This document shows positions 30,236 through 38,421 of a DNA stretch of 63,863 nucleotides, piece by piece (positions within the stretch are counted from its first letter, which is position 1; each line of letters starts with the position of its first letter). A program made the position numbers and the translations under genes. Location of the stretch: the NCBI GenBank assembly GCA_009712185.1, contig WASQ01000065.1:145507-209369 (forward strand), in the 5' to 3' direction. The stretch comes from Telmatospirillum sp. GTDB lineage: Bacteria > Pseudomonadota > Alphaproteobacteria > Rhodospirillales > Magnetospirillaceae. The notes beneath the pieces were generated by a model. It was not told the DNA's origin. It worked only from the letters and a program-made list of their open reading frames with translations, and ran no database searches.

Positions 30236-31390
30236 TCAGGCCGGGATCACCAGATCGTGAACCGCGGCGCGCACGGCCTCGCGCCCTTTGGTCACATGCA
30301 GCTCATGCAGGCCCATGATACTGCGTTGCGAAAAAACGTAATTTCGCAACGCATTGAAACGGGCGGATCCCATTTCCTTCTCCGACAGGCCATAGTCCTG
30401 ACGCGCGATCTCCTGCAACAGGGCGACACACCAGCCGGTGGCCGCGCCGGCGATCACCCAGTCGTGATCCCCGAGATGCGTCAGGAATCCTTCGATGTGA
30501 CGAGGCAAGGGAACGGTCGCCCCATCCGGCCCCAGATAGCCCGCCGCCACGGGATCCTGGCCGGCGATGATCGCGGCCGCCTTCAGATAACCAACGGTCT
30601 TCGCCTCGTCGGCCGGAGAGCCGGGATGATCGTGGGCGGAGGCCTGCGCCACCACCACATCGGCCGGCAGGCCGCGATGAATGCTCTCCGCCACCCCCAG
30701 GATGTGATGGGCTCCGGTTCCGGCAACCGTATATTCTGTCAGCAGACTGCCGTCCGCCGTCCATTGGAAGACCCAGGGCTTGTGCTGGTCATGCAGAAGC
30801 TGCGAGGCCAGGATCACGTCGTGGTCCAGCTCGATGCCGATGGTGTCCCGATATCCCGCGGCCAGTCCCAGGGAATTGCGGGTGTTGAACGCGGTATGAA
30901 CGCAAAGCCCGCCGGGATAGGCATGGTGGCCGTTGTAGGCGCTTCCCGGCGCGGACAGGAAGGGCTGCGGGGGCGTCGACGGATCCCTCGCGGGCGGGAA
31001 AAGCTGCGCGATGGTGACATCGCCGGCCAGCAGCTTCCGGGCGACCAGCTGGCGCCGGATCTCCTCCTTGTCGGCGTCGGAGCGGAACCGGTTCAGGATG
31101 GAGGGCGCCGGGGATCGCAGCACATCGAGAACGGTCCGGCGCAACTCCGGGCTGGCGATGCCGCCCGCCGCCGACTGGATGAAATCATAGGCTTCCGTCA
31201 CGATCCGCGAACTCTTCGCCATCTCGACCGGGCCCATCGCCTGGCATTGCGCCAGGGTCAGCCGGCCGGGACCCTCCGCCGCCCGCGACAGTCCGGGGAT
31301 CTGGGACAGGGCGGCGGCGGATGCGCCGCAGGCCAGAAGACGAAAACAGTCGCGACGGGACCAATTCCTGCTTCGCGGCAGACCGCTCAT
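30236..31390 (-). CDS. Tat-exported HD-domain-like metal-dependent phosphohydrolase
   Basis: 384 aa. The N-terminus has the twin-arginine signal SRRDCFRLLACGASAAALS (about residues 11-29). The mature domain has histidines arranged like an HD metal site: YNGHHAYPGG, LCVHTAFN, LDHDVILASQLLHDQHKPW. HD enzymes usually hydrolyse cytoplasmic nucleotides, so a Tat-exported one is unusual: the Tat route would let it fold and load metal first. It is 90 bp upstream of the glycosidase-like gene on the same strand. Identity as HD is by motif only. Confidence 0.65.
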   Translation of the reverse strand: MSGLPRSRNWSRRDCFRLLACGASAAALSQIPGLSRAAEGPGRLTLAQCQAMGPVEMAKSSRIVTEAYDFIQSAAGGIASPELRRTVLDVLRSPAPSILNRFRSDADKEEIRRQLVARKLLAGDVTIAQLFPPARDPSTPPQPFLSAPGSAYNGHHAYPGGLCVHTAFNTRNSLGLAAGYRDTIGIELDHDVILASQLLHDQHKPWVFQWTADGSLLTEYTVAGTGAHHILGVAESIHRGLPADVVVAQASAHDHPGSPADEAKTVGYLKAAAIIAGQDPVAAGYLGPDGATVPLPRHIEGFLTHLGDHDWVIAGAATGWCVALLQEIARQDYGLSEKEMGSARFNALRNYVFSQRSIMGLHELHVTKGREAVRAAVHDLVIPA

Positions 31391-31767
31391 GACTCACCTC
31401 GATGGTCGAACTGATAATGTCGGGTCGAAACGGTGGACGCCTCCTGACAGACAAACCGGCCGCGTCCCCGCCCCCCGACCCTAAAGGGGAGACAGTCACC
31501 CCGGACCGCAAGACATATCCCGCCCGGCACGCTTGATTTCACAAAACTGAAAACAAGAAGGAACGGACTGGACACAGCGAATACTGCACTCCTGATGGCA
31601 TCGGATCCCCATCGCCTGACGCCATGGACCTTTTTTCTCGGAACGATCGGAAGACATCTTTTCCATCCCGGCGGTCGAATGTCCGTCCGCACCATTGCAT
31701 CACCCCGGGCAAAGACATACCGTTGTGCCCGGCCATTTCGCCATCTTCAACCATCAACCAAGGATGG
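31391..31767. other. 377-bp divergent gap, no gene seen
   Basis: Region between the Tat-exported protein and the FAH-family gene, presumably holding both promoters. GC-rich near the ends, more AT-rich near 31530-31600. Short frames on both strands lack ribosome sites. No clear operator or repeat was recognised. Confidence 0.5.
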
Positions 31768-32718
31768 ATGTCCGTGCACAGCCCCCAGCAACACTCCCAA
31801 CCGGCCCACGCCCTGCCAACCGGCCTGACCCTGCTTGCCATCCGTCAGCCTGACGGCGGAGAGACCCTGGCCGTTCATCTGGGCGACACCATCCTTGATC
31901 TGCGCGCGGCCAACCGGCTCCTCGACCGCGCCGCGCCCCTGGCGATCGAGGACATGCTGCGCGACGGGACGGCTCCGGCGGTGGCAGCCCTGGTGGAAGA
32001 GGCCCGCCGCGATCCGCGCGCCCGGGACGCTTTTCTTTCTGCCGATGGCATCCGTTACGGACGGCTGTTCACCCGGCCGGGAAAAATCCTGTGCGTCGGC
32101 CTCAATTATCGCCGCCATGCCCGCGAAGTCGGCATGCCGGTGCCCAAAAAGCCGGTCCTGTTCAGCAAGTTCAACAATGCTCTTTCCGCTCATGGTGACA
32201 GCATCGCGCTGCCGCCCGACGACATTTCGCGCAAGATCGATTATGAGACCGAACTCCTGGTGGTGATCGGCAAGGCGGCGCGATCCGTGTCGGAGGCCGA
32301 GGCGGGCGGTCACATCGCGGGCTATTGCGTCGCCAACGACCTGTCGGCGCGCGACCTGCAACTGGAAAGCGGGGGGCAGTGGCTGATCGGCAAGACACTG
32401 GATGGCTTCGCCCCGATCGGCCCCTGGTTCGTCTCGGCCGATCTGGTCGGGGATCCCAATGCGCTTTCCGTCGAGACGCGTGTCAATGGCGAGGTTCGCC
32501 AATCCTCGACGACCGCCGACTTCATTTTCAACGTCCAGCAGATTGTCGCCTATATTTCGCGGCATTGGACCCTGGAGCCCGGCGATATCATTTTCACCGG
32601 CACGCCGGAAGGCGTCATCGCCGGCATGCCGAAGGAAAAGCAGGTCTGGCTGAAGCCGGGCGACGTCGTCGAAAGCCGGATCGACCGGCTCGGCACGCTT
32701 CGCGTCACCCTGTCGTGA
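31768..32718 (+). CDS. Fumarylacetoacetate hydrolase family protein
   Basis: 316 aa. N-terminal FAH-N-like part then the catalytic FAH fold: ILCVGLNYRRHAREVG (about residue 110), YETELLVVIGK (metal-binding Glu), ANDLSARDLQ and FTGTPEGVIAGM. Members act on 2-keto acids or open-ring aromatic products. Start at 31768 is set by AAGGA 5 nt upstream. The stop overlaps the start of the chelatase gene (GTGA). Confidence 0.87.
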   Translation: MSVHSPQQHSQPAHALPTGLTLLAIRQPDGGETLAVHLGDTILDLRAANRLLDRAAPLAIEDMLRDGTAPAVAALVEEARRDPRARDAFLSADGIRYGRLFTRPGKILCVGLNYRRHAREVGMPVPKKPVLFSKFNNALSAHGDSIALPPDDISRKIDYETELLVVIGKAARSVSEAEAGGHIAGYCVANDLSARDLQLESGGQWLIGKTLDGFAPIGPWFVSADLVGDPNALSVETRVNGEVRQSSTTADFIFNVQQIVAYISRHWTLEPGDIIFTGTPEGVIAGMPKEKQVWLKPGDVVESRIDRLGTLRVTLS

Positions 32719-33494
32719 CGACGCCGGTGGATCGCTGGCCGGACGCCGCACTGCTGCTGGTCGGGCACGGATCCAGCCGCATCGCGACATCGCGGCAGGT
32801 GACAGACCGTCTGGCCGAGGCCCTTGGCCGGCGCGGTCTGTTCGCCGAGGTCGCGGCCTGTTTCTGGAAGGAAGCCCCGTTTCTCTCGCTCGATCTCGTC
32901 GCCTCCCCCACTGTCTTCATCGTGCCCAATTTCGCCGGAGAGGGAATTTTCACCCGCGAGTTGATCCCCGAACGGCTGGGACTGACCGGTACGCACAGCC
33001 ATCGCGACGGTCGTCACCTGATCTATACCCGACCCGTGGGCTGCCATCCCCGGCTGCCCGATCTTCTGCGCCGCCGGGCGGTCGGATTGTGCCATCACGA
33101 CGGCCTGGCACCGGAAAAGACCTCCCTGCTGATCGTCGGCCATGGATCGCGGCGTCCCGGTACCGTGTCGGAAACACCGGAGATCGTCGCCGCGGCGCTG
33201 AGGGCGACAGCGACCTTCGCCGATGTGGCGACGGCCTATCTGGAACAGGACCCCGCGGCGTCCCTTTGGCGGGATCTGGTCTCGGCGCCCGACATCCTTG
33301 TCGCGCCCTGGCTGATCTCAGAAGGCATGCACGCCAGCGCCGACCTGCCGGGACTGTTCGGTCTGTCCACCCCGACCGGCGGACCGGTCGCCCTCGACGG
33401 GCGCCGGGTGTGGTTGATGGGGGGCATCGGACGCGAAGCCGAGGTCGTCGATATGATCCTGGATCACGTCCGCGCCGCCCAGGCCATAATCTGA
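32715..33494 (+). CDS. CbiX/SirB-type two-domain sirohydrochlorin chelatase
   Basis: 259 aa with two homologous halves. The first has ALLLVGHGSSR (about 13-23) and the second LLIVGHGSRRPG (about 138-149); the His of each is the metal/tetrapyrrole residue. CbiX inserts Co2+ into sirohydrochlorin for cobalamin; SirB uses Fe2+ for siroheme. The sequence does not separate the two. A GTG start at 32715 gives a 4-nt overlap with the FAH gene. Cobalamin use is relevant because two B12-binding regulators lie in this window. Confidence 0.82.
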   Translation: MTTPVDRWPDAALLLVGHGSSRIATSRQVTDRLAEALGRRGLFAEVAACFWKEAPFLSLDLVASPTVFIVPNFAGEGIFTRELIPERLGLTGTHSHRDGRHLIYTRPVGCHPRLPDLLRRRAVGLCHHDGLAPEKTSLLIVGHGSRRPGTVSETPEIVAAALRATATFADVATAYLEQDPAASLWRDLVSAPDILVAPWLISEGMHASADLPGLFGLSTPTGGPVALDGRRVWLMGGIGREAEVVDMILDHVRAAQAII

Positions 33495-33597
33495 ACACCA
33501 TTGTCCTCATTTGGGGATAGGGGCCTCCGCTCCTCCTTTCTATCCTGATCCCGACGCCAGGTTCGGCGTCCAAAGGCACAGGGAAAGGAGGCCCGTC

Positions 33598-33987
33598 ATG
33601 GCATCGGCCACCATCATCGATCTCAGGACCTATCACCGGAACACGTCGAGCGATCTCTTCGTGTTCATCGGCGGCCGCATTGCCCGCATCGCGAGCCTTT
33701 CGAGCGCCGGACTGAGTATCGATCTGCCGGGTGAACTCGGCTTTGCCCGCAATATCGGCTTCTGGATCGTGCCCCGGGCGGGCCGGCATCTCGACGTCGC
33801 CCGCGCGCTGCCGGTCAACGGTCACATCGTCGCGCGCAACGGCCGGGAGATCCGGATCATCTTCGCCGCGATCAATATGGCGCTTGCAAATATCATCGGA
33901 CAGTACGCGGCCGATGACGAGGATGAGTGGGACCCTTCGTCCTCCGCCCCCCCACTGGCGGCCTTCGGCCCCGGCGCGCTCGACTAG
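33598..33987 (+). CDS. PilZ-like small cytoplasmic protein
   Basis: 129 aa, start fixed by AAAGGAGG 9 nt upstream. A beta-rich core (IASLSSAGLSIDLPG, GHIVARNGREIRIIF) recalls the PilZ fold. The canonical RxxxR c-di-GMP motif is not evident, so nucleotide binding is doubtful. The C-terminus is acidic, then low complexity. It stands alone between the chelatase and the sulfur-relay genes. Confidence 0.55.
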   Translation: MASATIIDLRTYHRNTSSDLFVFIGGRIARIASLSSAGLSIDLPGELGFARNIGFWIVPRAGRHLDVARALPVNGHIVARNGREIRIIFAAINMALANIIGQYAADDEDEWDPSSSAPPLAAFGPGALD

Positions 33988-33998
33988 CGCCTGATGCC

Positions 33999-34037
33999 GA
34001 TCTGTCACAGATCAGAAAGGGGATCAGGACTGATCCC
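33999..34037. repeat. Two short inverted repeats before dsrE
   Basis: GATCTGTCACAGATC (33999-34013) is a perfect 15-bp palindrome of operator type. GGGATCAG-GA-CTGATCCC (34020-34037) is a hairpin without T-tract. They follow the PilZ-like gene; terminator or operator roles are possible. Confidence 0.4.
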
Positions 34038-34252
34038 GGGCCCGTCCCGCGCCGGGTTCGTCGCCCCCAGGCCGATGCTCGTATCGCTCGGCCATCGCCC
34101 GGCGTTCGGCCTTTCGCGGCCGTCCGGAATCCTGGGTCTGGGCCGCGTCGAGCGGCCGGCCCGCTTGACTGTCGCACCAACTCCATTGCCAAGCGCGCGG
34201 CTTTTGACTACCACCGGGAATGGTGCCGGACAGTCCGGCAGGGAGCATCCCG

Positions 34253-34612
34253 GTGAAATTCGCCATTCTGGTCAACGAGGCCCCGTTCGGCCATCAGGCG
34301 GCCCAGTCCGCGCTGTCCTTTGCGAGAGCGGTCCTGTCCTCCGGACATGATCTGGTCCGCGTTTTCTTTTATTGCGACGGCGTCCAGAACGCCAACCGGC
34401 TGGCGGCGCCCGGAAACGGCGAAACCAATCTGGTGCGGGACTGGTCCCGTCTGGCCTCGGACAACAACGTCGATCTGGTGGTCTGTATCGCCGCGGGATT
34501 GCGCCGCGGAGTGCGCGACGCCAATCTGGCCCCCGGCTTCCGCATCTCCGGCCTGGGCCAGATGGTCGAAGCGGCGGTACTGGCCGACCGGCTCGTCACA
34601 TTCGGCGGCTGA
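34253..34612 (+). CDS. DsrE/TusD-family sulfur-relay protein
   Basis: 119 aa from a GTG start with GGGAG 9 nt upstream. Cys78 in VDLVVCIAAGLRRG is exactly where the persulfide-carrying Cys78 of TusD/DsrE sits. First gene of dsrE-dsrF-dsrH (tusD-C-B). The alpha2beta2gamma2 complex passes sulfur from IscS/TusA to MnmA for tRNA 2-thiouridine, or in sulfur oxidisers feeds Dsr enzymes. No dsrAB are present here, so the tRNA role is more likely. Confidence 0.87.
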   Translation: MKFAILVNEAPFGHQAAQSALSFARAVLSSGHDLVRVFFYCDGVQNANRLAAPGNGETNLVRDWSRLASDNNVDLVVCIAAGLRRGVRDANLAPGFRISGLGQMVEAAVLADRLVTFGG

Positions 34613-34624
34613 GGGGAAACGCCC

Positions 34625-34987
34625 ATGCGTCCGAAACGCCTTCTGTTCGTTGCCCGCTGCCCCCCCCATGGTGGAGCCCGTGCCGCAGAAATGCTGGATG
34701 CCGCCCTGATCGCCGCGTCGTTCGGCCAGGACGTCCATCTGGCCTTCCTGGACGACGGCGTCTTCCAGTTGCTGGCGGATCAGCAACCCGGGCCGGACGG
34801 CCCCCGGAATTTCGCGGCCGGCTTCGCCGACCTTGATGATTATGACATCGACCCCGTCTGGGTGGAACGCGACTCGCTCGGCGTGCGGGGCCTGTCGGCC
34901 GGGGATCTGATGATTCCCGTGACACTGCTCGACCGCCGGGATCTGGCGGAAAGGATGGCGGAGATGGATGTGGTGATCGGGTCATGA
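34625..34987 (+). CDS. DsrF/TusC-family sulfur-relay protein
   Basis: 120 aa of the DsrE/F fold: RLLFVARCPPHGGARAAEMLDAAL, FLDDGVFQLLA, and a YDIDPVWVERDSLGVRGL segment near residue 77. TusC is the non-catalytic partner that holds TusB and TusD together. Start 12 nt after dsrE; 4-nt overlap with dsrH. Confidence 0.87.
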   Translation: MRPKRLLFVARCPPHGGARAAEMLDAALIAASFGQDVHLAFLDDGVFQLLADQQPGPDGPRNFAAGFADLDDYDIDPVWVERDSLGVRGLSAGDLMIPVTLLDRRDLAERMAEMDVVIGS

Positions 34988-35304
34988 GCGACCGTCCGGC
35001 ACCGCTGCACACGGTCAACAAGTCCCCCCTTGCGGGACCGGCGCTGCAAAGCTGTCTGGCCCATCTGACCGACGGGGCGGCCGTCCTGTTGATGGAGGAC
35101 GGGGTCTATGCCGCGCTGGCGGGCGCCCTCTGCGCCGGGCTGCTGGCGGACGCCCTTCGGGATCATCCGGTCTATGTCCTGGGTCCGGATCTGGCCTTGC
35201 GCGGTCTGGCGGGCCGGGCGCTGGTGCCGGGTGTCTCCATTGTGGATTACGAAGGATTCGTCACACTGGCTACCCGCCATTCCCTGGTTCAGGCCTGGGT
35301 GTGA
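34984..35304 (+). CDS. DsrH/TusB-family sulfur-relay protein
   Basis: 106 aa. LHTVNKSPLAGPALQSCLAHL at the N-terminus is the DsrH pattern, with Cys24 as the likely conserved cysteine. AVLLMEDGVYAAL follows. Third subunit of the heterohexameric sulfur carrier. Overlaps dsrF by 4 nt. Confidence 0.87.
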   Translation: MSDRPAPLHTVNKSPLAGPALQSCLAHLTDGAAVLLMEDGVYAALAGALCAGLLADALRDHPVYVLGPDLALRGLAGRALVPGVSIVDYEGFVTLATRHSLVQAWV

Positions 35305-35415
35305 TCCTGCCGCGACGGGCCTGGGTTGTCATCCGTCGCGGCAGTTCCGGCCAGGGAGCCCGGTCACTCGTCCCAGTCGGGCATCCCTGTCAGGCGTCCC
35401 AGTCGGGCGTCCCGG

Positions 35416-36417
35416 TCAGATATCGTTGACATCGACCACCAGACGACCGCGCACGTCCCCCTTCAGGATCCGTCCGGCCAGTTCCGGAAGGTCCTTGAGA
35501 CCGGCCCGTCCGGTCAACGCGTCCAGCTTGTCCAGGGGAAGGTCGTGGGCCAGCCTCTCCCAGGCCGCGATACGGGCGGCCTTCGGGCACATGACCGAAT
35601 CGATCCCCAGGAGGGCGACGCCGCGCAACAGGAACGGCAGAACGGTGGTGGACAGCTGATTGCCGCCGGCCAGACCGCAGGCCGCGACCGCGCCGCCATA
35701 TTTGATCCCGGTCAGCAAAGACGCCAGCGTGGTCCCGCCCACCGCGTCGATGGCGCCCGCCCAACGCTCGACGCCAAGCGGCCGGGCCGGAGGCTCCGAC
35801 AACTCCGCCCGCTCGATGATCGTGGTCGCACCAAGGCCCTTGAGATAGTCGTGCTCGCTGGCGCGGCCGGTCGAGGCCGCCACCTGATAGCCGAGGTTCG
35901 CCAGAATGGCGACCGCGACGCTGCCGACACCGCCGGCGGCCCCCGTCACCAGCACCTCGCCCTTGTCGGGCGTGACGCCATGAGACTGAAGCGCCCGAAC
36001 CGCCAGCATGGCGGTGAAACCGGCGGTTCCGATCGCCATGGTCTGGTTCAGGCTGAGACCGGCCGGCTTTTTCACCAGCCAGTCGCCCTTGACCCGGGCC
36101 TTCTGTGCATATCCGCCCCAATGGATTTCGCCGACCCGCCATCCGGTCAGAACAACCTCGTCCCCGACCGTGAAGTCGGGGTTGTCAGACGCCTCGACCA
36201 CACCAGCAAAATCGATGCCGGGCACATGGGGGTAACTGCGCACCAGCCGGCCCAGCCCCTTGATCACCATCCCGTCCTTGTAATTCAGCGTCGAAGCCTG
36301 CACGCGCACGGTCACGTCGCCGGCCGGAAGCCGGTCTCCGGTCAGGCGTTCGATCCGGGCGCTGACGGCGCCGTTCTCTTCGGTCAGGACAAGGGCGGAA
36401 AACTCTTCATTGCTCAT
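35416..36417 (-). CDS. AcuI/YhdH-type acrylyl-CoA reductase (quinone oxidoreductase family)
   Basis: 333-aa medium-chain dehydrogenase without catalytic zinc. STLNYKDGMVIKG and HVPGIDFAGVVEAS near the N-terminus, then the NADPH site VLVTGAAGGVGSVAVAILA, match the YhdH/AcuI subgroup, which reduces acryloyl-CoA to propionyl-CoA. Start at 36417 has AGGAGG 8 nt upstream. Propionyl-CoA handling would fit MeaB at 46599, but the genes are not adjacent. Converges on dsrH. Confidence 0.85.
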   Translation of the reverse strand: MSNEEFSALVLTEENGAVSARIERLTGDRLPAGDVTVRVQASTLNYKDGMVIKGLGRLVRSYPHVPGIDFAGVVEASDNPDFTVGDEVVLTGWRVGEIHWGGYAQKARVKGDWLVKKPAGLSLNQTMAIGTAGFTAMLAVRALQSHGVTPDKGEVLVTGAAGGVGSVAVAILANLGYQVAASTGRASEHDYLKGLGATTIIERAELSEPPARPLGVERWAGAIDAVGGTTLASLLTGIKYGGAVAACGLAGGNQLSTTVLPFLLRGVALLGIDSVMCPKAARIAAWERLAHDLPLDKLDALTGRAGLKDLPELAGRILKGDVRGRLVVDVNDI

Positions 36418-36499
36418 CGAGCGACCTCCTGGTGGTGAAAATCTGCCGGCGGTTCCTGACCCCATGAGACGCGGGGGCCATGTTGCCGCCGTGGCAACG

Positions 36500-37117
36500 T
36501 CACGCGGTCCGCATGAGGAAGAAATCGACCGCCGCGACGAGGCGTTTCTCCAGCTCCGCCGGATCAGGGACGAACGTCCTGTCCATCAGGATATGGAGAT
36601 GCCAGTCGCCGCGCACCAGCGCCAGAAAATGCACGGCCGCCGTCTCGGGATCGTCGATCTTCAGCCCCGCCCGCTCCGCAAGCTGGGCCATCAGGATCGT
36701 CGTCCGGGCCAGGAACTTGGACGGTCCCTCCGCCCACATGGTCCGGGCCAGTTCCGGCGATTGACAGGCCTCGGCCAGAACCGTCCGGAACGAGCCCATG
36801 GCGGCGCGATCGCAATGCAGCCTTATCATTCCCCGTCCCATCTGCATCAACACCTCGCGCGCGTCGACGGGCCCGTCGGGCAATGTTTCGGGAACGAAGA
36901 GGCCGAGGCGCCGCTTTTCCTCATTGATCATCGCGACGAACAGCGCCTCCTTGCTGGCGAAGTAGGCGTAAAGCGTCGTCTTCGAAACGTCCGCCTTCTG
37001 GGCGATCTGGTCCATGCTGGTCGGCCGGTATCCCTGGGCCATGAACAGGTCGCGCGCGGCGGCACGGATCTGCTGCTCCTTGTTCCTGCAGGACTGGGGC
37101 CTGTTCTCCACCGACAT
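36500..37117 (-). CDS. TetR-family regulator divergent from the efflux operon
   Basis: 205 aa. HTH at about 20-60 (ARDLFMAQGYRPTSMDQIAQKADVSKTTLYAYF), then an all-helical ligand-binding domain. It is divergent from emrA, and two related operator copies lie in the shared 188-bp region, so it very likely represses the efflux operon and itself, released by a drug or metabolite. The ligand cannot be read. Confidence 0.9.
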   Translation of the reverse strand: MSVENRPQSCRNKEQQIRAAARDLFMAQGYRPTSMDQIAQKADVSKTTLYAYFASKEALFVAMINEEKRRLGLFVPETLPDGPVDAREVLMQMGRGMIRLHCDRAAMGSFRTVLAEACQSPELARTMWAEGPSKFLARTTILMAQLAERAGLKIDDPETAAVHFLALVRGDWHLHILMDRTFVPDPAELEKRLVAAVDFFLMRTA

Positions 37118-37167
37118 CGCAAAGTCCCCCTTTCACGGCTTCCACTGTCACCGGCATCGGGCCGAAC

Positions 37168-37192
37168 CGGACTGGACTGAACGGTCCATTCC
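37168..37192. promoter_or_regulatory. TetR operator candidate 1 (imperfect)
   Basis: Contains CGGACTGGACTGAACGGT, identical to the start of operator 2, followed by CCATTCC in place of the matching half. It lies between the tetR start and the emrA promoter. Confidence 0.6.
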
Positions 37193-37196
37193 ACTC

Positions 37197-37225
37197 TAGA
37201 CAACGCCAAACCGCAAGTCTATAAG
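37197..37225 (+). promoter_or_regulatory. Promoter of the emrAB-OMF operon
   Basis: TAGACA (37197-37202), 17-nt spacer, TATAAG (37220-37225): both hexamers match the sigma70 consensus at 5 of 6. Start expected near 37232, just at the edge of operator 2. Confidence 0.65.
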
Positions 37226-37234
37226 GAGCGGACT

Positions 37235-37253
37235 GGACTGAACGGTTCAGTCC
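37235..37253. promoter_or_regulatory. TetR operator candidate 2 (perfect palindrome)
   Basis: GGACTGAACGGTTCAGTCC is a perfect 19-bp palindrome right after the predicted start of transcription. With operator 1 it brackets the promoter, 61 bp apart, which suits repression of both divergent units. Confidence 0.75.
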
Positions 37254-37305
37254 TTTCCGCTGGATTCCCGTTTTGTCGCAGCCCGAAGCCCAAAAGGACC
37301 GCGCC

Positions 37306-38421
37306 ATGTCTTCTTCGCCTCAAACCCCCGCCACCACCGACGGAGCGGGGGATACGCACCACCGGGCCGGACAGAACGCCGCCGGCAAAGGGTCCAACCG
37401 CGCGCGCCTGCTCCTTGCCGCCGCCGGGCTCGCCCTTCTCCTGGGTGGTGGTTGGTATTACCTCGCCACCAGCCATCAGGAAAGCACGGATGACGCCTTC
37501 ACCGACGGTCGCGCCGTGACAATCGCACCAAAAATTGCGGGATATGTCTCGGAACTCGCGGTAGACGATAATCAGTTCGTCAAGAGCGGCCAGGTTCTGG
37601 CAACCATCGACGATCGAGATTACCAGATCGCGGCGAACAAGGCCCGTGCCAGTCTCGCCCTCGCCGAAGCGGAACTCAGCAGCGCCCGGCTCAACGCCCG
37701 CATCGTCCGGATCACCTCGCCCTCGGACCGCGCCTCGGCGGAGGCCCAGCGCATGGCCGCCGAAGCGACCCTGGCCCGGGCCGAGGCGGACTATCGCCGC
37801 CTGCGGCAGGTCGACCGGCGCGCCACCACCGAACAGGACATCGATCTGGCCACGGCCAATGAACGGTCCGCCCGATCCTCTCTGACCGACGCCCAGGCCA
37901 GGGCGCGCAAGGCGAATCTGGTGGAGGAAAGCGTCGCCACCGCCGACGCCGAGGTGGCGCGCGCGGAATCCCAGGTCGCACAGGCGAAGGCGGATCTTGG
38001 CAAGGCCGAACTTGACCTGTCGCACACGCGCATCCTCGCCCCGCAGGACGGGTGGGTGACCAAACGCGCCATCGAAAAGGGCGCCTATGTGCAGCCCGGG
38101 CAGTCGCTCCTCGCCGTGGTATCGCCCGACGTCTGGGTCACTGCCAATTTCAAGGAATCGCAGCTGCGCGACATGCGTCCCGGCCAGCGCGTCGAGATCG
38201 AGGTCGATGCCTATCCGCAGCTTCGCCTGACGGGCACCGTCGATACCATCCAGATGGGAACGGGGGCCCGTTTCAGCGCCTTCCCGGCCGAAAACGCCAC
38301 CGGCAACTACATCAAGATCGTTCAGCGCGTACCGGTGAAAATCCTGATCACCCATGGCCTCAATCCCAAAATCCCTCTCCCCATCGGACTTTCGGTGGTG
38401 CCTACGGTGTTCGAGCAATGA
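37306..38421 (+). CDS. EmrA-type membrane fusion protein
   Basis: 371 aa. One N-terminal helix (about 34-54), then barrel, a long coiled-coil hairpin (about 110-235, Ala/Glu/Arg-rich) and lipoyl halves (KIAGYVSELAVDDNQFVKSGQVL; LDLSHTRILAPQDGWVTKRAIEKGAYVQPGQ). It links the inner-membrane transporter to the outer-membrane channel. Start ATG 37306 with AAGGA 8 nt upstream; a TTG 33 nt earlier is unsupported. Overlaps the transporter by 4 nt. Confidence 0.93.
   Translation: MSSSPQTPATTDGAGDTHHRAGQNAAGKGSNRARLLLAAAGLALLLGGGWYYLATSHQESTDDAFTDGRAVTIAPKIAGYVSELAVDDNQFVKSGQVLATIDDRDYQIAANKARASLALAEAELSSARLNARIVRITSPSDRASAEAQRMAAEATLARAEADYRRLRQVDRRATTEQDIDLATANERSARSSLTDAQARARKANLVEESVATADAEVARAESQVAQAKADLGKAELDLSHTRILAPQDGWVTKRAIEKGAYVQPGQSLLAVVSPDVWVTANFKESQLRDMRPGQRVEIEVDAYPQLRLTGTVDTIQMGTGARFSAFPAENATGNYIKIVQRVPVKILITHGLNPKIPLPIGLSVVPTVFEQ

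Noticed and set aside
27532-31390. Anti-phage or toxin-antitoxin island formed by the glycosidase-like and HD-like genes
   Set aside because: Both have export signals and no toxin, nuclease or sensor partner, so a defence role is not supported.
33893-34192. 99-codon minus-strand frame opposite the PilZ-like gene end
   Set aside because: Arg-rich antisense frame without ribosome site, overlapping a well-supported gene.
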